From positions 1-64,000 of the forward strand of contig NZ_JADEYS010000019.1 in assembly GCF_015209595.1 (NCBI RefSeq): a DNA stretch of 64,000 nucleotides. The letters run 5' to 3'. Origin of the DNA: Pontibacterium sinense (GTDB taxonomy: Bacteria > Pseudomonadota > Gammaproteobacteria > Pseudomonadales > Balneatricaceae). Positions 37,507 to 49,374 of the stretch are shown here, piece by piece. A program made the translations under genes and the position numbers. The notes under the pieces are model-generated. The model was not told where the DNA came from, made no database searches, and saw only the letters and a program-made list of their open reading frames with translations. The stretch's first letter is position 1; each line of letters opens with the position of its first letter.

Positions 37507-37564
37507 TCAGAAGTAGGAGGTCAGAGCGTTCATTACGTTTTGACCCCAATATACAGCTGCCTGA

Positions 37565-37588
37565 GTTCCCATGCGTGGGCATGGGAAC
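37565..37588. repeat. REP-type palindrome
   Basis: Perfect 10-bp stem GTTCCCATGC/GCATGGGAAC (37565-37574, 37579-37588) followed by GAGG. It shares the GTTCCCA...TGGGAACGAG pattern with the copies near 21486-21568. It lies between the convergent DoxX-like and trxC genes and may act as a bidirectional stop. Confidence 0.7.
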
Positions 37589-37615
37589 GAGGTAGGTCTC
37601 TGTATATGGCGGACG

Positions 37616-38053
37616 TTAAACCGAAACACCTTGCTGCTGTAGCCATTGCTTGAGCTGAGGCAGTGGCAATGCACCACTCATACGGGCAACCTCTTTGCCC
37701 TGGCGGAATAGGATCAGGGTGGGAATGGAGCGAATCTGCCATTGGCCAGCGATGCCCTGCTCTGCTTCGGTATTCAGCTTAGCCAGTCGGATGTTGGGTT
37801 CAAACTCTTTTGCTGCTTGCTCGAAGATCGGTGCAAACTGCTGACAAGGGCCACACCAGGTCGCCCAGCAATCAACCAGCACCGGGATATCGTTGCGATT
37901 AAGTACGCTGCTGACGTTGGCGGCAGACAGCTCTTGTGCCTTACCACTGAAGACGGGTTGTTTACACTTGCCACATTTCGGTCCATCGCCAAGACGATCC
38001 GCCGGGATACGGTTGGTGACGTTACAGTGTGGGCAACTAAGATTAAGTGACAT
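37616..38053 (-). CDS. trxC: Thioredoxin 2
   Basis: Thioredoxin TrxC (145 residues), a cytoplasmic disulfide reductase. An N-terminal zinc finger (CPHCN and CGKC, residues 7-33) precedes a thioredoxin fold with the active site WATWCGPCQQF. The cis-proline region SIPTLILFRQG is intact. The zinc finger distinguishes it from TrxA. It follows mnmE in the same direction with about 50 nt between. Confidence 0.94.
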   Translation of the reverse strand: MSLNLSCPHCNVTNRIPADRLGDGPKCGKCKQPVFSGKAQELSAANVSSVLNRNDIPVLVDCWATWCGPCQQFAPIFEQAAKEFEPNIRLAKLNTEAEQGIAGQWQIRSIPTLILFRQGKEVARMSGALPLPQLKQWLQQQGVSV

Positions 38054-38107
38054 CGTTATTTTCCTTGTGAGTCCAACACACGGCTCGGCTCTGCGCTGGG
38101 CTTCAGT

Positions 38108-39475
38108 TTACTTGCCGATACAGAACGAACTGAAAATTCGGCCAAGCAGATCGTCTGAGCTGAATTCACCGGTAATTTCGTTCAGCGCCTGCTGTGCCTG
38201 ACGCAGATCTTCAGCCAGTAACTCACCCGCCCCATTCATCACCAGCTGGTCATGACCCGTTTGCAGCAGTTCATGGGCCTGTTCCAACGCTTCCAGATGA
38301 CGACGACGGGCCAGAAATCCACCTTCGGTGGTGCTGGTGAAACCCATACAAGTCTTCAGGTGATCGCGTAGAGTATCCACACCCAAGTTGCCTTTTGCCG
38401 AGAGTGCAATCAAGGTGTGGCCGTGGGATTCGCGTTGACCGATGGATTCACCGCTCAGATCCGCTTTGTTGCGGATGACGGTAATTTTATCTGCATCGGG
38501 CAGCTGGTGAACAAACTCCGGCCAGATTTGTTCGGGATCGTCCGTATCGGTTGTTGTGCTATCCACCATTAATAGCACCCGATCGGCGTTGCGGATCTCG
38601 TCCCAGGCACGGTTGATACCGATACGTTCCACTTCATCAGGTGCTTCGCGTAAACCGGCTGTATCGATGATATGTAACGGCATACCGTCGATATGGATAT
38701 GTTCGCGCAGGACATCACGGGTGGTCCCGGCAATGTCTGTGACGATGGCCCGTTCCTGCCCTGCCAGAGCATTGAGCAGGCTTGATTTACCGGCGTTCGG
38801 ACGGCCCGCGATTACCACATTCATGCCTTCACGCAGCAAGCTACCCTGCTTGGCTTCGGACTGGACGGCATTTACCCTCTCCAGCACGCTTTCCAGATCG
38901 GACAGTACTTTACCGTCAGCCAGAAAATCGATCTCCTCTTCAGGGAAATCAATGGCCGCTTCGACATAGATACGCAGCTGAATCAGAGATTCAACTAACT
39001 CATGAATACGATTGGAAAACTCGCCCTGCAGTGAGCGTAAGGCGCAACGTGCCGCTTGCTCGGAGGAGCTGTCGATCAGGTCGGCAATGGCCTCTGCTTG
39101 CGCCAGATCCAGCTTATCGTTGAGGAACGCCCGTTCAGAGAACTCACCCGGACGTGCCAGACGCGCACCCAGTTCCAATACCCGACGTAGAATGAAGTCC
39201 ATGATGATCGGACCGCCGTGACCCTGCAGCTCCAGTACGTCTTCTCCGGTAAAGGAGTTTGGTCCGGGAAAGTAGAGAGCGATCCCCTGATCGATCTGGT
39301 TACCGCTGCCATCCATAAACGCACCGTAATGGGCGTAACGGGGTTTGGGTTCCAATCCGAGTATGTCACGGGCGATGGCCTGCGCCTGTTTACCCGAGAC
39401 GCGGATAATGCCCACACCGCCACGTCCCGGAGGGGTGGCCTGAGCTGCAATGGTATCTTGATCAATCAGTGTCAT
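38108..39475 (-). CDS. mnmE: tRNA modification GTPase MnmE (TrmE)
   Basis: GTPase partner of MnmG in making cmnm5U34 in tRNA (455 residues). Order: N-terminal formyl-THF-binding domain ([16 protein letters not shown]), helical domain, inserted G domain with G1 [17 protein letters not shown]2 region DIAGTTRD, G3 DTAGLRE and G4 NKAD, and the C-terminal CIGK with the catalytic cysteine. mnmG, often adjacent in related genomes, is here 26 kb away. Confidence 0.97.
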   Translation of the reverse strand: MTLIDQDTIAAQATPPGRGGVGIIRVSGKQAQAIARDILGLEPKPRYAHYGAFMDGSGNQIDQGIALYFPGPNSFTGEDVLELQGHGGPIIMDFILRRVLELGARLARPGEFSERAFLNDKLDLAQAEAIADLIDSSSEQAARCALRSLQGEFSNRIHELVESLIQLRIYVEAAIDFPEEEIDFLADGKVLSDLESVLERVNAVQSEAKQGSLLREGMNVVIAGRPNAGKSSLLNALAGQERAIVTDIAGTTRDVLREHIHIDGMPLHIIDTAGLREAPDEVERIGINRAWDEIRNADRVLLMVDSTTTDTDDPEQIWPEFVHQLPDADKITVIRNKADLSGESIGQRESHGHTLIALSAKGNLGVDTLRDHLKTCMGFTSTTEGGFLARRRHLEALEQAHELLQTGHDQLVMNGAGELLAEDLRQAQQALNEITGEFSSDDLLGRIFSSFCIGK

Positions 39476-39495
39476 ATTCTTGTACCGTCAAAAGC

Positions 39496-39521
39496 AAAAA
39501 AGGCCCATAAGGGCCTTTTTA
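39496..39521 (-). terminator. Terminator between yidC and mnmE
   Basis: Stem AAAAAGGCCC/GGGCCTTTTT around 39497-39520 with a 4-nt loop ATAA; both strands give a U-tract after the stem. It ends transcription of rpmH-rnpA-yidC, and mnmE begins about 20 nt later. Confidence 0.85.
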
Positions 39522-39534
39522 ATAGGGAGGTGGT

Positions 39535-41205
39535 TTACTTGGCTTTTGCCGGTTCACCACTGCCCTCGATCTGTTTGTTGATCACGTACTGCTGTGCGAT
39601 AGAGAGTACGTTGTTCACTACCCAGTACAGGGTCAGACCTGCCGGGAACCACAGGAAGAAGAAGGTGAAGACAATTGGCAGCATCTTCATGATCTTCGCC
39701 TGCATTGGGTCTGGAGGTGTTGGGTTCAGCGACTGCTGAATAAACATACTCGCGCCCATCAGCAACGGCAGGATGAAATATGGATCTTTGGATGACAAGT
39801 CAATCAGGTACAAGAACTCGGCATGACGCAGTTCCACAGATTCCATCAGTACCCAGTACAGAGCGATGAAGACCGGCATCTGCGCAACAATTGGCAGACA
39901 GCCACCCAGAGGGTTGATCTTCTCTTTCTGATACAGCTTCATCATTTCCTGAGACATCTTCTGGCGATCATCGCCATACATCTCTTTCATACGCTGCATT
40001 TCTGGACCGAACTTACGCATCTTCGCCATGGACTTGAACGCTTTCGCATTCAGGTGGAACAGCGCAGCTTTCACCAGTACGGTAACACCGATGATTGCCA
40101 GACCCCAGTTACCCAGGAAGGCGTAAACCTTGGTCAACAACCAGTACAGAGGAGAGGCAACCCACCACAACCAACCGTAATCAACGGTGAGTTTCAGGTT
40201 TTCGTTGGCTGCTGCCATCTGATCCTGGTCTTTAGGACCGGCGTAGAAGTTTGCAGTAACGGTCTTAGTCTCACCCGGTGCAACAATGAAGTCAGGTGAG
40301 ATGAAACCCATGATGTATGCGTCGTTCAGCTTACGAGATTTGTAGCTGTACTCGGCACCGGCTTCAGGGATCCAGGCACTGACAAAGTAATGCTGAACAA
40401 AGGCAACGTAACCATCCTGAGAAGTCGCTTTAAACGCTTTCTCATCCATGTCGTCGAAATCAACTTTCTGATAGTTGTCTTCAACGGTGGAGAACACTGC
40501 ACCCAGGTAAGACTGCATGCCCATATCGGTGCTGGTGGTTGGGTCTTCGCTGCTATCACGCTTGATCTGGCCGAACAGGTTTGCCTTCCAGTTCTCTGCA
40601 GACTGGTTATCGACAATATAGGACAGACCAACGTTATAGGAACCTTTGGTGAAGGTATAACGTTTGGTGATCTTCACACCTTTAGAATCGGTGAGTTTCA
40701 AATCAACGTTAATGCTTTCCTGTTCACCCAGCTCAAATTGAGCCGCATCAACCTGATAGGTTGGACGACCTGCTTTGCTGGCATCCGGACCGTCGCTACC
40801 AACCAGACCGCTCTGAGAAACGTATGTGCGGTTGGCTGTCTGTTCCATCAATACGAATGGCTGCTCAGAACCCAGAGCTGCTTTATGTGCTGGCAGGGCC
40901 ACCTGAATGATATCGCCACCTTTAGTGTCGATAATGACATTCAGCACATCAGTGTTGATGGTGATCAACTGTGCGGAAGCTGCTTTAACTTTCGTGCCGG
41001 TATTTGGTACGTCTGCGCTTGCTGTTTCTTCGTCAGCCGCAACGGGCAGATCTGTTTCTACAGCAGGAGTACTGTACGCGGAAACCGAAGTCACTACCTG
41101 CTCACCCGCTGTCTGCGACTGGCCGTAGTCTTCGTTCCACTGCAGTACCAGCATGTAAGAGATCAATGCCATTGCGGTGATCAGTATGATTCGCTGTACA
41201 TCCAT
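39535..41205 (-). CDS. yidC: Membrane protein insertase YidC
   Basis: YidC (556 residues) inserts proteins into the inner membrane, alone or with SecYEG. The N-terminal helix is MDVQRIILITAMALISYMLVLQW. A large periplasmic domain (about 60-340) follows, then the conserved hydrophobic core (WGLAIIGVTVLVKAALFHL, NPLGGCLPIVAQMPVFIALYW, GLTLYWVVNNVLSIAQQ). Only 3 nt separate it from rnpA, leaving no room for yidD. Confidence 0.97.
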   Translation of the reverse strand: MDVQRIILITAMALISYMLVLQWNEDYGQSQTAGEQVVTSVSAYSTPAVETDLPVAADEETASADVPNTGTKVKAASAQLITINTDVLNVIIDTKGGDIIQVALPAHKAALGSEQPFVLMEQTANRTYVSQSGLVGSDGPDASKAGRPTYQVDAAQFELGEQESINVDLKLTDSKGVKITKRYTFTKGSYNVGLSYIVDNQSAENWKANLFGQIKRDSSEDPTTSTDMGMQSYLGAVFSTVEDNYQKVDFDDMDEKAFKATSQDGYVAFVQHYFVSAWIPEAGAEYSYKSRKLNDAYIMGFISPDFIVAPGETKTVTANFYAGPKDQDQMAAANENLKLTVDYGWLWWVASPLYWLLTKVYAFLGNWGLAIIGVTVLVKAALFHLNAKAFKSMAKMRKFGPEMQRMKEMYGDDRQKMSQEMMKLYQKEKINPLGGCLPIVAQMPVFIALYWVLMESVELRHAEFLYLIDLSSKDPYFILPLLMGASMFIQQSLNPTPPDPMQAKIMKMLPIVFTFFFLWFPAGLTLYWVVNNVLSIAQQYVINKQIEGSGEPAKAK

Positions 41206-41208
41206 GGG

Positions 41209-41589
41209 TTAACCGTTTTCTTTGTTTGTACGCTGTTTAGCTTTTTTTCTTAGCCGTGACCAACACTTGGAGCTCAATTTGTGAAGATCTTCGGATTCCA
41301 GGTCGCCTAGTCCACGTCGTGCGAGCACGACAATGTCAACCGCAGGTAATTTATGCTGATTGAGGCGAAAAGACTCGCGAATGATACGCCGAACACGGTT
41401 ACGTTGCACCGCTAAGCGTACATTTTTTTTGGATAAGACAAACCCGATACGAGGATGATCGAGTCCGTTGGGACGGGCAAGAATAAGGATCTGTTGGTCT
41501 GGTACTTTCAGAGAAGCATTATCAAATACTCGCTGAAAGCCCCCACCAGTCAGAATTCTTAACTCGCGGGGATATCCGAATGTGGTCAT
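41209..41589 (-). CDS. rnpA: Ribonuclease P protein component
   Basis: Protein subunit of RNase P (126 residues), which helps the RNA subunit cut the 5' leader of pre-tRNAs. The RNR signature is complete (AVQRNRVRRIIRESFR). The N-terminal part LRILTGGGFQRVFDNA is typical. It lies between rpmH and yidC in the universal order. The basic C-terminus (RLRKKAKQRTNKENG) is normal. Confidence 0.95.
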   Translation of the reverse strand: MTTFGYPRELRILTGGGFQRVFDNASLKVPDQQILILARPNGLDHPRIGFVLSKKNVRLAVQRNRVRRIIRESFRLNQHKLPAVDIVVLARRGLGDLESEDLHKLSSKCWSRLRKKAKQRTNKENG

Positions 41590-41618
41590 TCAAATAACCA
41601 GACCTTTTCAGGAAGCCA

Positions 41619-41753
41619 TTACTTAGACAGACGCTTACGGCCTTTAGCACGGCGACGGTTAATCAACTGACGACCATTTTTGGTAGCCATGCGAGCACGG
41701 AAACCGTGAGTACGTTTGCGTTTCAGAACGCTTGGTTGGAATGTTCTTTTCAT
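41619..41753 (-). CDS. rpmH: 50S ribosomal protein L34
   Basis: L34 (44 residues), a basic protein starting [19 protein letters not shown] and ending [10 protein letters not shown], as in E. coli. The longer in-frame extension upstream (to 41804) lies in the 5' untranslated region and is not part of the protein. It is the first gene of rpmH-rnpA-yidC. Confidence 0.97.
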   Translation of the reverse strand: MKRTFQPSVLKRKRTHGFRARMATKNGRQLINRRRAKGRKRLSK

Positions 41754-41823
41754 CGGAGTAGTCCTACTAACACTCGTTAATTTTGGGTGCCTGAGTATCA
41801 GCACGGTAAAAATTAGACCGCGG

Positions 41824-41852
41824 ATTCTACGTAATCTGTTCTACACCTTCAA
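41824..41852 (-). promoter_or_regulatory. rpmH promoter
   Basis: Minus-strand -35 TTGAAG (41847-41852), 17-nt spacer and -10 TAGAAT (41824-41829), about 70 nt before the L34 start. Confidence 0.75.
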
Positions 41853-42322
41853 CCGTAATTTACCTCTTTTGTATAAATTTTCGGCAAAAAAATGGCAATC
41901 TGGATAACCTACGGATATCTGTCTAAATCTGTTGAAAACTTAGGTATCCAAAAAATAATCAATAAGATAGCTTGTGATTAACGTTGGGGGAATCACGTTG
42001 AAAGGTTGTTGTTTAAATCATCAAAAAATTCTCTAGTCCCCGTAAAACGGGCATCTTCGGCCAGATCGGGTTCTGAATAAGGTATTTTGCAAATAATGGA
42101 ATTGTTTGTGGATAAGTGGGCGGCTTGAGGATAAAATCCTTACCCTTGGATAAATAAAGCCTTCAGTGCCACCGAAGCTGCATAAAAGCAGGCCCGCTGC
42201 GCTGTGTACAAGTCGTGCAACACCCTTGTGTTTGCAGACTGTATATAAGGTGCAATGTGTGTCTAGCAGCGTACGGATCAAGTACAGAACGTACTTAGAA
42301 CGTGGAGAGGATCAGTTAAATT
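41853..42322. promoter_or_regulatory. rpmH-dnaA intergenic region with DnaA box
   Basis: About 470 nt without a gene. It holds one perfect DnaA box (TTATCCACA on the minus strand, 42107-42115), weaker variants ending in GGATAA nearby, a small hairpin CCCGT/ACGGG (42039-42051) and a TATA-like element near 42243, perhaps part of the dnaA promoter. In Pseudomonas the origin lies here; in this window the mnmG side has more boxes. The single strong box fits autoregulation of dnaA. Confidence 0.6.
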
Positions 42323-43924
42323 ATGTCGACGGAATTGTGGGATCGTTGTTTGCAGAGCCTTCAGGAAGAGTTTCCTGCTCAGCAATACAATACCTGGATC
42401 CGACCTCTGAAAGCATCACCCGACTCTCCAGATAAGCTGGTCCTGTTGGCGCCAAACCGTTTTGTTAAGGACTGGGTCAGCGACAAGTTCCTGTCCCGGA
42501 TTCGTCAGGTCGTGTGTGACGTCAGCGGCGATATCAGCGCGAGTGTCTCTCTGGATGTGGCGGGCATGGCTGGTGCCGCACGTGGCATGCGTCAGCGCCC
42601 TGTTATGCCGTCACGTGCACGTCCTGCGGCGGTAGCGCCGATACCGGCTGCGACACCTGCAGCGCAACCTGCGACTGTTCACGCGGCGCCGGCGCCTGTT
42701 GCCGCCGCACCGGTGAGCTTTGGTGTACCTGAATCAGCCGAAATCATCACCCCGCCTACGGTATCTGAAGCACGTGAGTCATTGTTTCAAATGCCTCAAC
42801 CTGAACTGCCTCTGGGTCATGAAGCGACGCTCAGCACCACAAGTATGGTGACTCAAGCGCCGGTCAGTGAGCGCCTGGTTGAAGTTGAAGGTGGTGTCCG
42901 GCATCAATCGAATCTGAACAACTCATTTACGTTCGAATCCTTTGTTCAGGGTAAATCGAACCAACTAGCGTTGGCTGCGGCCCGTCAGGTGGCCGATAAC
43001 CCGGGTAGTTCTTATAACCCTCTCTTTATCTACGGCGGCGTTGGTCTGGGTAAAACCCACTTGATGCATGCGGTGGGTAACGAGATGCGTAAGTACAACC
43101 CGAATGCAAAGATTGTTTATCTGCACTCTGAACGTTTTGTCGCGGATATGGTTAAGGCGTTGCAGCTGAATGCGATCAACGACTTTAAACGTCACTATCG
43201 CTCAGTTGATGCGCTGCTGATTGATGATATTCAGTTCTTTGCGGGTAAAGAGCGTTCACAGGAAGAATTCTTCCATACCTTCAATGCGCTACTTGAAGGG
43301 GGTCAGCAGATGATTCTGACCAGTGACCGCTATCCAAAAGAGATCAAGGGGGTTGAGGAGCGCTTGAAATCCCGTTTCGGTTGGGGTTTAACGGTTGCTA
43401 TCGAACCGCCGGAACTGGAAACCCGTGTTGCTATACTGATGCGTAAAGCGGTGGAAGCGAAAGTATCCCTGCCTGACGACGCAGCCTTCTTCCTGGCGCA
43501 AAAAATTCGCTCCAATGTACGTGAGCTGGAAGGCGCCTTGAAACGGGTTATTGCGAACGCACATTTCACCGGCAATGCGATCACAATTCCTTTTATTAAA
43601 GAATCGCTTAAAGACCTGCTGGCATTGCAGGATAAACAGGTTAGTATTGATAATATTCAGCGTGTTGTGGCTGACTATTACAAGATCAAAGTAGCTGATC
43701 TGTTATCCAAGCGCCGCAGCCGTTCTGTTGCACGTCCTCGTCAGGTTGCTATGAGCCTGGCGAAAGAGCTGACCAACCACAGTTTGCCTGAGATTGGTGA
43801 TGCTTTTGGCGGACGAGATCACACCACCGTGCTCCATGGATGTCGTAAGATTAAGGAGCTGAGGGAAAGTGATACGGACATCAGAGAAGATTATAAGAAT
43901 TTACTGCGTCATCTTACGGCGTAG
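42323..43924 (+). CDS. dnaA: Chromosomal replication initiator protein DnaA
   Basis: DnaA (533 residues) binds DnaA boxes and opens the origin. Domain I (1-85) includes [25 protein letters not shown]. Domain II (about 90-190) is an Ala/Pro-rich linker, longer than in E. coli (467 residues in all). Domain III has P-loop [15 protein letters not shown] and [13 protein letters not shown]. Domain IV ends with the DNA-binding signature [18 protein letters not shown]. It is the first gene of dnaA-dnaN-recF-gyrB. Confidence 0.98.
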   Translation: MSTELWDRCLQSLQEEFPAQQYNTWIRPLKASPDSPDKLVLLAPNRFVKDWVSDKFLSRIRQVVCDVSGDISASVSLDVAGMAGAARGMRQRPVMPSRARPAAVAPIPAATPAAQPATVHAAPAPVAAAPVSFGVPESAEIITPPTVSEARESLFQMPQPELPLGHEATLSTTSMVTQAPVSERLVEVEGGVRHQSNLNNSFTFESFVQGKSNQLALAAARQVADNPGSSYNPLFIYGGVGLGKTHLMHAVGNEMRKYNPNAKIVYLHSERFVADMVKALQLNAINDFKRHYRSVDALLIDDIQFFAGKERSQEEFFHTFNALLEGGQQMILTSDRYPKEIKGVEERLKSRFGWGLTVAIEPPELETRVAILMRKAVEAKVSLPDDAAFFLAQKIRSNVRELEGALKRVIANAHFTGNAITIPFIKESLKDLLALQDKQVSIDNIQRVVADYYKIKVADLLSKRRSRSVARPRQVAMSLAKELTNHSLPEIGDAFGGRDHTTVLHGCRKIKELRESDTDIREDYKNLLRHLTA

Positions 43925-43955
43925 TGGTACCGTTCGAAATTAAGGTGGAAAACCG

Positions 43956-45059
43956 ATGAGATTTGTTATTTCGCGTGAAGCGTTAATCAAACCTTTGCAG
44001 TTGGTGGCGGGTGTTGTTGAACGTCGTCAGACGCTGCCGGTACTCTCCAACATACTGTTGGTGGCCGAGGGTGATCAGCTGTCCCTGACCGGTACTGACC
44101 TTGAGGTTGAGCTGGTTGGCCGTGTAACACTGGATGAGCCTGCTGAAGCCGGTTCAATTACAGTGCCTGCACGTAAGCTGATGGATATTTGTAAGTCCCT
44201 GCCGGATGAGGCACGCATCGAGTTGGCTCTTTCAGGCCAGAAGATGGTGATTAAGACAGGCCGTAGTCGTTTTACCCTGTCGACCCTGCCAGCGGCAGAG
44301 TTCCCGAATGTGGAAGATGGTCCGGAAACGCTGGATCTGACTATTTCCCAGAATCAATTGCGTAAGCTGATTGATAAAACCGGCTTCTCCATGGCGCAGC
44401 AGGACGTTCGTTACTACCTGAACGGTATGTTGCTGGAGATTGCGAACGGTCAGCTGCGTTCTGTATCAACCGATGGCCACCGTCTGGCGACTTGTGTGTC
44501 CGACGTGGAAGTGGATGAGTCTGTTCAACATCAGATCATCGTACCGCGTAAAGGTATCCTCGAGTTGGCGCGCCTGTTACAGCAAGGTGATGAGCCTCTG
44601 CGTCTGGTGATTGGTGCAACGCATATCCGTGCCCATGTAGGTGATTTTATCTTCACCTCTAAACTGGTCGACGGTAAATTCCCGGACTACCAGCGTGTTA
44701 TTCCGCGTAATGGCGATAAGATTATGTTGGGCGATCGTCAGGAACTGCGTCAGGTCTTCAGCCGTATCGCTATCCTGTCTAACGAAAAGTACCGTGGCGT
44801 GCGTTTATCGCTGAGTGATGGTTACCTTCAGGTGATGGCGAATAACCCAGAGCAGGAAGAAGCGGAAGAAACAGTTGCTGTAGATTATCAGGGCGACTCC
44901 CTGGAGATCGGTTTCAACGTTAACTACCTGCTAGACGTGCTTTCGATCATTAACTCTGATGTGGTGCGTTTTACCGTTGCAGACCCGAATAGCAGTGCGT
45001 TGGTAGAAAGCTTTGACGAAGATGGCAGCGTTTACGTTGTCATGCCAATGCGTATGTAA
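43956..45059 (+). CDS. dnaN: DNA polymerase III beta sliding clamp
   Basis: Beta clamp (367 residues), the ring that tethers Pol III to DNA. The N-terminus MRFVISREALIKPLQLVAG, GVVERRQTLPVLSNILL, the middle element VSTDGHRLATC and the C-terminal YVVMPMRM are all as in E. coli DnaN. It starts 32 nt after dnaA and is followed by a strong hairpin before recF. Confidence 0.98.
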   Translation: MRFVISREALIKPLQLVAGVVERRQTLPVLSNILLVAEGDQLSLTGTDLEVELVGRVTLDEPAEAGSITVPARKLMDICKSLPDEARIELALSGQKMVIKTGRSRFTLSTLPAAEFPNVEDGPETLDLTISQNQLRKLIDKTGFSMAQQDVRYYLNGMLLEIANGQLRSVSTDGHRLATCVSDVEVDESVQHQIIVPRKGILELARLLQQGDEPLRLVIGATHIRAHVGDFIFTSKLVDGKFPDYQRVIPRNGDKIMLGDRQELRQVFSRIAILSNEKYRGVRLSLSDGYLQVMANNPEQEEAEETVAVDYQGDSLEIGFNVNYLLDVLSIINSDVVRFTVADPNSSALVESFDEDGSVYVVMPMRM

Positions 45060-45066
45060 TTGCGTT

Positions 45067-45097
45067 CGGATCAGCAGATTCAACATCTGCTGATCCG
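45067..45097. repeat. Perfect 13-bp hairpin between dnaN and recF
   Basis: Inverted repeat CGGATCAGCAGAT/ATCTGCTGATCCG (45067-45079, 45085-45097) with a 5-nt loop, beginning 8 nt after the dnaN stop and ending 17 nt before recF. There is no T-tract, so it is not an ordinary terminator; it could stall, process or attenuate the message. Confidence 0.75.
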
Positions 45098-45114
45098 CCC
45101 TTCCAGAATCATCA

Positions 45115-46203
45115 ATGACAATTTCCCGCCTGAACATACGTTCCGTACGTAATCTTTCTTCTGTCAGTATTGCACCGTCTGCCCGCATCAACATCTTTTC
45201 TGGCCCCAACGGCAGCGGCAAGACCAGTGTGTTGGAAGCGATCCATCTGCTTGGCTTAGCGCGGTCTTTTCGTACCAGCAAAGTGCGCCACCTGATTGCA
45301 GCAGGTGATCCCGCAGCAACCGTACAGGGAAAAGTTGATTCGCTTGCACAGGGTGTTGAGCAAACATTGGGTGTGGAACGTAATTTAGAAGGTCAGACGC
45401 GGGTTCGTTTTGCAGGTTCGGATATTGATCTTGCGTCCCTCGCTGAGTTGGTGCCGCTCCAGGTAATTGACTCGGCCACCTTTGATTTGCTGGACGGTTC
45501 ACCTTCAATTCGGAGGCAATTTATCGATTGGGGAGTGTTCCATGCAGATAAGGCCTTTATTCAGCTCTGGAGAGGCTTTCGGCGGGTTCTGAAACAGCGC
45601 AATACACTGCTGAAATGTGGTAAGATCGGACATCAGATGCGTGCTGCCTGGGACCATGAATTTGTAGGTTTTGCCGAGCAAATCACCCGCCTGCGACAGG
45701 AGTATCTGCAACTACTGACACCGGAGTTTGAGCAGATTGTTGAGAAGCTGTTGCCGGGTCAAAGTTTAAGCTTGGGGTTCTCGCCGGGCTGGGATTTAAA
45801 GAAGCCACTGGATGAACTGTTGGCGGCTAACTTTGAACGCGATCTGCGTCAGGGTTTTACCAGCGCCGGACCTCAACGCGCAGACCTGCGGGTTAAAGTT
45901 GATGGTCACACTGCCGCTGAACGATTATCGCGCGGGCAGAAGAAACTGGCCGTCAGTGCCCTTAAGCTGGCACAGGGCGCACTCTTTTACCGGATGACCG
46001 GACGCCCCTGTATTTATCTTATTGATGACTTGCCGTCGGAGCTTGATGCGACTCACTGTCAACTGTTCTGTGAGTTTGTGGAGCAGATGGCCAGTCAATG
46101 TTTTATTACCTGTGTAGATTCGCGCGCCCTGTCCTATCAGTGGCAACCGAACACAGATGTGCTGCATTACAGCATAAATGATGGAAGTGTAACGCCCCTA
46201 TAA
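45115..46203 (+). CDS. recF: DNA replication and repair protein RecF
   Basis: RecF (362 residues), an ABC-type ATPase that helps load RecA at gaps. The N-terminus ISRLNIRSVRNLSSV, P-loop GPNGSGKTSVLEAIHLLG, signature (RLSRGQKKLAVSALKLAQ) and Walker B (YLIDDLPSELD) are complete. The start ATG at 45115 lies just after the hairpin, with no clear ribosome site; translation may depend on upstream genes. Confidence 0.96.
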   Translation: MTISRLNIRSVRNLSSVSIAPSARINIFSGPNGSGKTSVLEAIHLLGLARSFRTSKVRHLIAAGDPAATVQGKVDSLAQGVEQTLGVERNLEGQTRVRFAGSDIDLASLAELVPLQVIDSATFDLLDGSPSIRRQFIDWGVFHADKAFIQLWRGFRRVLKQRNTLLKCGKIGHQMRAAWDHEFVGFAEQITRLRQEYLQLLTPEFEQIVEKLLPGQSLSLGFSPGWDLKKPLDELLAANFERDLRQGFTSAGPQRADLRVKVDGHTAAERLSRGQKKLAVSALKLAQGALFYRMTGRPCIYLIDDLPSELDATHCQLFCEFVEQMASQCFITCVDSRALSYQWQPNTDVLHYSINDGSVTPL

Positions 46204-46221
46204 ACGCGTTAGGAGACTTGA

Positions 46222-48642
<2,421 letters not shown>

Positions 48643-48662
48643 TTTCAGGATGCGCCCGATAT

Positions 48663-48692
48663 AAAAAAGCAGCCATTAGGCTGCTTTTTTTT
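48663..48692. terminator. Bidirectional terminator after gyrB
   Basis: 7-bp stem AGCAGCC/GGCTGCT (48668-48674, 48679-48685) with ATTA loop and eight Ts on the plus side, six As before it on the other side. It serves gyrB and the convergent Lrp-type gene. Confidence 0.88.
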
Positions 48693-48749
48693 GTCTTCCA
48701 GTTTGGTAACAAACATTGTGAATGTCTATTACCAGCAACCGTATTTGAG

Positions 48750-49169
48750 CTAAACCATCTGCTCCAGTGCCGTGGATGTAACGATCTTGTCGAGGTGTTC
48801 GAGTTCAGCAAGCTGCTGGCGCACCTGCATCAGGCGCTCCATTGACCGGGCTTCGACATAGACCAGTACGTCCGTTGCGCCGCTGAGTGCGTGTGCCTGA
48901 CGAATCTCGCTGATGGCCTGAATGCTTTTCTTTACCGCTTTCAGGTCGAAGGGTCTGAAGGTCATTTCAAAATAGGCGCAGACTTTTTGCTTCTGTGCCT
49001 GATCCCCTACTTCGATCGTGTAACGCTGAATGACACCCAGATCTTCCAGCTTTCTGATACGTTCATTCACGGCGGTACGGGACAGGCCTATCACCTCTCC
49101 GATAGCCGTCACCGACTGACGCGCATTTTGTGTCAGCAGGTTGAGGATTTCACGATCAAATTTGTCCAT
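48750..49169 (-). CDS. Lrp/AsnC-family transcriptional regulator
   Basis: A 139-residue feast/famine regulator: an HTH domain at the N-terminus (MDKFDREILNLLTQNARQSVTAIGEVIGLSRTAVNERI starts at the chosen Met) and a C-terminal RAM ligand-binding domain (AYFEMTFRPFDLKAVKKSIQ to LVYVEARSMERL). Start is set at 49169 because the upstream extension (to 49208) is not family-like. It is divergent from lysA, so control of lysine or diaminopimelate metabolism is a reasonable guess. Confidence 0.85.
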   Translation of the reverse strand: MDKFDREILNLLTQNARQSVTAIGEVIGLSRTAVNERIRKLEDLGVIQRYTIEVGDQAQKQKVCAYFEMTFRPFDLKAVKKSIQAISEIRQAHALSGATDVLVYVEARSMERLMQVRQQLAELEHLDKIVTSTALEQMV

Positions 49170-49319
49170 TGAGATCTTTATTTTCCTAATGGTGTTTGGG
49201 GCTATCAATCGTTCCGACGATACGTTTGTTTGGCTGTCAGATCGACCAAAGTTCCGTCGCTATGTCGGGTTATACGGTGGATATGGCAGCAGTAGAGAAC
49301 CCCTGAAGTCGGTAAGCTA

Positions 49320-49347
49320 ATTCTGTCGATATGCCATTTATTCTGTC
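49320..49347 (+). promoter_or_regulatory. Direct repeats upstream of lysA
   Basis: Two copies of attctgtc (49320-49327 and 49340-49347) are spaced 20 bp apart, about two helical turns, in the gap between the Lrp-type gene and lysA. They could be sites for the Lrp-type regulator; this is inference. Confidence 0.4.
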
Positions 49348-49374
49348 AATTATACCGCTTCAGAGGGATTGAAA

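Noticed and set aside
40390-41253. 287-codon plus-strand frame opposite yidC
   Set aside because: Antisense shadow of yidC with no motif.
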